Origin: Pontederia crassipes
Lineage: Eukaryota; Streptophyta; Magnoliopsida; Commelinales; Pontederiaceae
Direction of reading: 5' to 3'
Length of the DNA: 64,000 bases
Assembly (NCBI GenBank): GCA_030549335.1
Contig: CM060195.1
Span: 7,967,001 to 8,031,000 of the forward strand
Shown here: one piece after another, positions 58,445 to 64,000 of the stretch
Numbering within the stretch: position 1 is the stretch's first letter
How the letters are laid out: each line of letters opens with the position of its first letter
Notes under the pieces: model-generated
Databases searched by the model: none
Told to the model about the DNA's origin: nothing
The model's input: the letters and a program-made list of their open reading frames with translations, nothing else
Made by a program: the position numbers and the translations under genes

Positions 58445-58680
58445 TTACGTGTGGTATATATGATCTAATTTCATTTGATTTCCCACCTTCATTTTGAGTT
58501 TCTTTACTACCATAAGTTCTTTACTACCATAAGTTATCTTTATGATATATGTGGGGTAATTAATTAATTAATGATTACTTAAATATTGCAGGCCTGGATG
58601 CAATTGATACGCAATGATGAGTAAACTGGGTTCATGTCCTGCGTGATTGCTGCTACATCTACAAATATATCTAAATAAAA
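58445..58680 (+). other. 3' UTR with probable intron and AATAAA
   Basis: A possible UTR intron runs from a GT at 58449 or 58451 to an AG at 58591. The next exon would start GCCTGGATGCAATTGATACG, which in one frame reads PGCN then stop. The metallothionein at 44135 ends CGCN then stop. AATAAA is at 58674-58679. Confidence 0.5.
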
Positions 58681-59169
58681 AGAGTGCATGGTGTGCTCGA
58701 GTGTGTTTTAGGACATGGATAGAGATATATGTTGTGTATGTCTACCGAAATATAAAGTTACTTAAAATGTGAAAATAGAGGATGTGATGGAAACTTAGTT
58801 GTTGGCTCTCGATTGTATCATTCTCCTACATGTCATAAATAAATGAAGTGTTTTGTGACTTATCTTCGATTTTACTCCTCCTCCGAATCTAATAATTAAT
58901 TATCAAGATAAAATAATAGTCAAATCATGCATCTCTTAATTAAATAGAGGTCTAATTTTTTTCCTCTAAGATTGAAATACTAAATATTGCCTAATAATTC
59001 CTACTAATCCTCTCTCTATATATATTCGACGTAATCACGGTCGCATATGAACAGGGGGAATATTATTCAATTGAGAAATATTTACACCTTACAAAAGTAA
59101 ATTTGGAAAAATAAAATCAATCAACATCATAGAATTCAAAAGAGATCTTTCGAGAATCACTGAATTTTA
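58681..59169. other. Intergenic, no gene
   Basis: Contains AT-rich sequence only, up to the CACTA terminus. Confidence 0.4.
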
Positions 59170-59182
59170 CACTACAAGAAAA
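59170..59182 (+). repeat. CACTA terminal inverted repeat
   Basis: CACTACAAGAAAA, the canonical plant CACTA end. Confidence 0.9.
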
Positions 59183-60229
59183 CTATCGATTACTGATGCA
59201 AAATATCGTCTCCATTGCCAGTGACGGTAAGTCGACGCCACGTGCGCCAGTGTAGCATCGTAGTTGAGTCACAAATTGAGAACGTCACTTTCCTCTCAAT
59301 AGCATCACATTAGCGTTAGTTTAGCGTTTCGCGACATAGATGCTAAAGGAGGCATCATAGATACACCAAATAGCCGGTATTATTGCACGCGATGGGATGA
59401 AAATGCGCGGTAGAACTTAACGCTATTGTAGCATCGACAACCTTTGACGCGAAGCTAGCGTCTCACTATATGAGACGCTCTGTCGATGCTAGCTAGGACT
59501 CAATATGGGCGCCATATATCGCTACTGAGACGCCCACATAAAATCATATTCCTATTGTTGCCGACACATGTAACACATACAATGCTTAATTGGCACTATT
59601 TTAACACCTACTTGATGTCTCTATATATATTTGAGGAACATATATGTTAATTAAGAAATAGATAACTATATACGCTATCTATATTTATATAACTATATGT
59701 TATCTATTTGGACGCAGCCCATATATGTTAATATATATATATGTATGTATGTATTCGTACGTAATTACTTATTATGCCTATATCATTGGTGCCCCTAAAT
59801 ATATAATTTGTTATCTATATTATATATGTTACTTATGCATACAATATGTGTTACCTATATTACTTATGCATAATTACTTATTATGCCTACATCATAGGAG
59901 TGTTCCTAAATATATAATTTGTCATCTATATTATATATGTTGTTTATGCATACAATATATATGTTACCTATATACTATATTATATATGTTACTTATGCAT
60001 ACTTATGAATTAAGTGACATGATTTATTACAAAATATCTCATTTGAAAGCCATAATGGCGACTCAGTAGGTAGCGCCACAATAGAGCCACGGTGAATGTC
60101 GACTCTATCGAGGCACCATTGGCGTCTCCTTGGTGATGCATTTTTTGGACGCTAAGACGTCTGAGACGTTACGTCGATGCTAGGATCTTGCTAATATGTT
60201 TTAGCGACGCATTAGCGTCTATCTAGTGC

Positions 60230-60560
60230 GGACTTTATTACACACACTTAATCTCTCACATATATAGACATATACAGCCGACTTTATTACACACACTTAA
60301 TCTCGCACATAGACATATATATACACGTATATACTTATAATACATATACATATACACATTGTTGTGACTTAATCTCGCACATATAGACATATACATACGC
60401 ATATATTAGATGTACATATACACAATTTTATCATATACACATACACTATCTTGAATATATAGACCTAAGATACATGTAATAGAAAATTACAATATATAGA
60501 GTCACTTTATTGTCTACTTAGAGTCACATTCACTTATAGAGTCTCCTGGGCGTCTTTCGT
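60230..60560 (+). repeat. Short tandem-like repeats, ACATATAGACATATAC type
   Basis: The word CACACTTAATCTC(T/G)CACATA and GACATATA variants recur three times between 60240 and 60400. No gene. Confidence 0.6.
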
Positions 60561-60639
60561 TCACTTATAGTGCCGCATCATTTGTTGGCGCTAAAAACTT
60601 ACCTTAAATCCCTAAGTCCTTCATTTACTTTTACTTTTA

Positions 60640-61265
60640 TTGTTTACCTACCGCCCGACCCTCCGACTCCTCCGACCCCGCCTTCGGCCGATTCCCCCGA
60701 CCCCGACCCCGTCCGCCGACCACCGCCGACTCCTCCGACCCCGACCCTACCTCCGGCCTCCTGTTCTGATCCTGACCCCACTGGCCGACCGCCGCCTCCT
60801 CCTCCGATCCCGACCCCGCCGCCTCCTCCTCCGACCCTGACCCTACCGCCGTCTGCCGCCTCCTCCTCCGAACCCGACCCCGCCCACCGACCGCCACCGA
60901 CTCCTCTAACCCCGACACCTCCTCCGGTCTCCTCCCTTGACCCCGACCCCCTGCTCTCTCTGCAAATGCCGCCTCGTCTGCTGCCCTCTCTGTCGAACTC
61001 CGCCCTACTTCACACCCTGATGTCACTCCTCCACTCGCAGTCGGACATCGCCCTCTGCCAACCTCCGTCGGACGCCGCCATCCTCCGCAACCAGACATGG
61101 ACCTTGACCTCTACCCTCTTCGGCCACTCCTCTCTCTGCCATAGTCGAAAGCCACCCTCATCGGCTGCCCCTCCTCCGCCGCCCTTGGCCGCTCCTCCGT
61201 TAGTCGTGCCCTCAGCCTCTGCTGTTGCCCTCCGCCAGACGTTGCCTTCCTCCGCCGGACAGTAA
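60640..61265 (+). repeat. GC-rich C-run repeat with proline-rich open frame
   Basis: Degenerate CCTCCGACCCCGACCC units. The plus frame from 60570 stays open for 231 codons as a Pro/Asp/Ser/Arg sequence (PPTPTLPPAS, SDPDPTGRPPPP), and the complement also has a 153-codon frame. Base composition explains both. A GT follows the frame at 61261, so it could be a first exon of the element transcript, but I do not claim a protein. Confidence 0.7.
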
Positions 61266-61664
61266 GTCCCTTTTTGTTAATTGATTTTTGTTAACTTGAA
61301 ATTGAACTTGGTCATGTTCCTAATTATGCCTTAATTTAGATGAATATATGAACAGACTAAATTATTTTTTAATCATGCCTTAATTTAGATGAATATATGA
61401 ACATATGTTCTTAGTTATGTTAACTTGAAACTTTGCTTTCGACTATATGAATATCGAGACTTGAAATATAGATGAACTAACTTTATTATTGTTAATTTAA
61501 ATGAGAACATTGAAAAAAAGAGACTAGAATATGATAATTCATTGATCAGTAACAACGATCAAGTATTGAAACACGTGATTTTGGACTTCATAACTTCAAA
61601 CTCATATGTTTCAAGTACAAGAATTTATATATTGACATATGATTTAATGTTGTCCGTTACAGAA

Positions 61665-61840
61665 ATGACAAAGCCATATTGTAGTTGGATTCGTCATTGA
61701 AAAGATAAACATGGCGTTATAACAAAAGAATATAAGGATGGTGTTGATGAATTTATTAATGTGTCATTTCAGAATGAAAGTGTTGCTTCTTCATATGATG
61801 AAATCTTCTGTCCATGCCAGAAGTACAAATGTTATCAGTG
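61665..61840 (+). pseudogene. CACTA Transpos_assoc-like fragment
   Basis: Reads MTKPYCSWIRH, a stop (TGA), KDKHGVITKEYKDGVDEFIN, then VSFQNESVASSYDEIFCPCQ and KYKC. The W-(I/M)-x-R...EY..GV..F..F........I.CPC..C pattern is the start of plant CACTA TNP2 proteins (compare 38455-38166 here). The in-frame stop makes it non-functional. Confidence 0.7.
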
Positions 61841-61889
61841 GAAAGTAATCTTATATATTATGTACGGTATCCTAGATTTCACTCAAATA

Positions 61890-63964
61890 TGAAGATGATC
61901 GGCCTATTGAAGGTAAAAGCATCTGTAGAAAAGTAATATATAAGCTAAAACAAACATACGACAGTGAACTAGGGAACAAGAATTTTACGTACGACGGCGA
62001 GAAGAGTTTATTCACACTAGATGCTCTTCCTCAAGTAAACAATGAGTTTGTTGTGGTGCTGGAGAAAGTGTCTTCCGGCAGGTATTTTGTTAGAGTACAT
62101 TACAACTTTTATTTTTTGTAATATGGACATGATGCATTGTTAATATATTATCCTAGAATGGTTGAGATAATAACACAAAGTTTGTTTTACTAATAATAAC
62201 ACAAGTTTGTTACTTTTTTCAGTCATGGTTACTAAAAGTCAAGCTTCTGGGTCATCTCGTTCTTCTAGATGTTCACTCCAGATGAGTGAGCCATCACGAT
62301 CATCGGTTATTATATTTATTGTCAGTTTCTTATTTATAGTTGCTTATAATAGTTACATTCATATATACTTTTTAATAATGTCAGTTACTCCGCCTCCAAC
62401 AAGGCACGTAGCCGGATCTTCACATAGTAGGCGATCCATTGGTGGGTCATCTCCACGTATCACTCTAGGTACATGTCACATTGTAGGCGATACATATACT
62501 AGATTTCTAATTATTTTATTTTTGTGATAGTTGCTCCACCATCGATGGGGCACATAGTCGAGACGTCTTGATCGCATGATGACGATCGACATTTCACACT
62601 AGATTATTTTTTGTATATTTCATAAATTTAAATACATGCAAGTATTTTAAGTATTTTTTTATGATGATAGTTGCTACGCCACCGCCGAGATTACCGGACG
62701 CTTCACCACATTCTAGCATTGGCGAGCGACATCTTACCCCAGGTGATATATTCATTATTATTATAATTATATTTCTCAATTAATTACATTAATCTTTTTT
62801 TAATAATATCAGTTGCTACGCCACCGATAGCACAAGCACCCGGATCATGCAGCGTCGCCTAACACGGATCATGCAGCGATAGACAACACGCGAGGTGAGA
62901 ACTTTATTGTACATATATCAATTATCATTAGTTTAATTTGGTATGACAATTTATTTTGTACTAGGGCCCGTAGATGATGTCAGACAATCTCAGCCTACCT
63001 CAGTTGTACCGGATGATGATTCCTCTTCGACGGATGAAGAGGGATTACACGATAATGTGGTGGTCATCGTGAATAATATTGCTCGGTCGTAAGTTAAATA
63101 AGTTATAAAAATGTTATTATAGTTTTGCTTATCATTGAAAATTAATTCTTCGACCACTTTCGTATCCACTAGTACCGTGCAGGATGTCAGTGCTCTTGTT
63201 CTTTCCCACTCGCCGGAAGGGGCAGGATCGTGGAAAGATGTCCCAATTCAAGTGCGGGATGACATCTTTCGGGCCTTTACGGTACGATCTTCTTTTTGGG
63301 TTACATAAATTGTTTTATGTAATTTTTAAATTACTAAGTTTTAAAGTATTGTTTATGAGGCAAATTAATTTTATCCGGATCTTAGTTTGGGGATGATCCG
63401 GAGAGCTTTTGAGGAGGTGGCTGCGAAATACTTCCGAAATCGATTATATAAGTTTCGCAAGATCGTCACGTCTGCCGGCCTCACTTTGGAGCAGGGAATA
63501 TAAGGATGTCCAAGGCATATTAGGCGTTCGATTTGAGAGTCCTTATGTAGGAAGTGGTAAGTATGTTTACATTTAAATTATTTTTTATTAAATTTGTAAT
63601 TTTTCAGAATCTAAGTATTTGATGTTCATAAAGGACGGATGAACAATGGCAAAGAAAGTCGAAAAAGGCAAGAGTTAACCGATTTTCGAAGCTCGAGGCC
63701 AACATCCACACAGGCGGGTTGATGCAGTTTGACGAGCATCAACGATGCATGATAACTTACATACAAATTATATTAATCAAACTTTTCACTTATAATTATT
63801 TTAAAAAATTTGAAACTTTAATGCAGGAGGAGAAACAAGGCGGTCCTGTGGACTTTCGCGTGGTCTACGAGGTCACGCATAAGAGTCGAAAGACCAACGA
63901 CTTGGTCACGCCCACTTCTCGTAGGCTTCTGGTAAGTCCCATCACATGTTCACTTGGTTGTTGA
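61890..63964 (+). pseudogene. CACTA second gene (Transposase_24-like), exons scattered
   Basis: A chain of coding-looking pieces separated by intron-like AT-rich DNA. 62225-62310: VTKSQASGSSRSSRCSLQMS. 62379-62468: VTPPPTRHVAGSSHSRRSIG. 62670-62740: ATPPPRLPDASPHSS. 62964-63090: PVDDVRQSQPTSVVPDDDSS. 63178-63285: SHSPEGAGSWKDVPIQVRDD, then IFRAF. 63630-63745: DEQWQRKSKKARVNRFSKLE, ANIHTGGLMQF. 63826-63930: EEKQGGPVDFRVVYEVTHKS. The W...P..V...I...F and R..R..L....HT.G words are those of the plant Ptta/En/Spm second ORF. It leaves the window. Confidence 0.6.
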
Positions 63965-64000
63965 CATTAGTGCAAACTATTTTTTAAATACGCAAAGTTT

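Larger units (their letters stand above)
59170..64000 (+). mobile_element. CACTA element, 5' part (continues past the window)
   Basis: Starts with the exact terminus CACTACAAGAAAA at 59170. Subterminal DNA to about 60230 is rich in GACGC and GCGTC words (TCGACGCCACG, GACGCTAAGACG, AGCGTCTATC). Then come AT-rich tracts, a GC-rich block at 60640-61265, a Transpos_assoc-like piece at 61665 and a second-gene-like series to the end. The right terminus is not in the window. The central TNP2 core is absent between 61.9 and 62.2 kb, so the element is internally deleted. Confidence 0.8.

Noticed and set aside
59725-60069. A 114-aa Tyr/Ile-rich ORF
   Set aside because: It is made of TATATA-type repeats (ATTATGCCTA, TATATATGTT) in the CACTA subterminal region.
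59170-60230. A short self-contained CACTA element ending near CTAGTG at 60227
   Set aside because: The right end would read CACTAGATAGACGC, which does not match the left terminus, and transposase remains continue downstream.
60570-61265. A 231-aa proline-rich protein
   Set aside because: Composition is explained by CCTCCGACC repeats inside a CACTA element, and the complement is open too. Kept only as a possible leader exon.

Overview
This is a plant nuclear window, most likely from a monocot. It has intron-split genes, TATA boxes, an AT-rich background, dense nested retrotransposons and CACTA DNA transposons, and no bacterial-style operons. The monocot guess rests on the metallothionein at 44.1 kb, whose Cys-rich C-terminus ([15 protein letters not shown]) is the form I know from grass-type type 2 metallothioneins. 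I cannot name the species.

Host genes are few and all three are small Cys-rich proteins. (1) A type 2 metallothionein on the minus strand at 1457-1864: three exons, 77 aa, 14 Cys. (2) A second type 2 metallothionein on the plus strand at 44135-44668: three exons, 85 aa, 17 Cys. (3) A four-exon gene on the plus strand at 57647-58444, 87 aa, made of three repeats of DNCSCGG(K/S)GCEKCK. It has 12 Cys, and its introns share phase and position with intron 1 of the metallothioneins. I do not recognise it as a named family. It looks like a metallothionein-derived protein built by exon duplication and is the most interesting item here. Each gene has a TATA box at a sensible distance; the second and third have an AATAAA signal downstream.

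Everything else is transposon debris. 8.1-15 kb: a copia pseudogene split by a 670 bp inverted-repeat element, several LTR fragments, and an 805 bp composite block duplicated 3251 bp away. 17.3-18.7 kb: the tail of a CACTA transposase and the start of its second gene. 19.1-32.05 kb: a large Athila-type gypsy element on the minus strand (5' LTR 30033-32050, gag, protease, RT/RNase H, integrase, ATHILA-type ORF). A 2.4 kb copia element with 5 bp target duplications sits inside its gag. 32-35.3 kb: a decayed gypsy LTR and gag. 35.6-41.9 kb: a CACTA element on the minus strand with a GC-rich 60 bp tandem repeat. 46.6-48.4 kb: an Athila-type solo LTR with target duplication, inserted in a copia-like LTR. 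48.8-55.2 kb: a decayed chromovirus-type gypsy on the minus strand, broken by another copia LTR. 55.4-57.05 kb: a probable solo LTR. 59.17 kb to the window end: a CACTA element on the plus strand that runs out of the window.

The three Cys-rich proteins are expected to bind metal ions (Zn, Cu) in the cytosol. They form a loose cluster of islands about 42 kb and 13 kb apart, with transposons between them. Exon structures were derived by hand from frame, GT/AG borders and family similarity, without transcript data.
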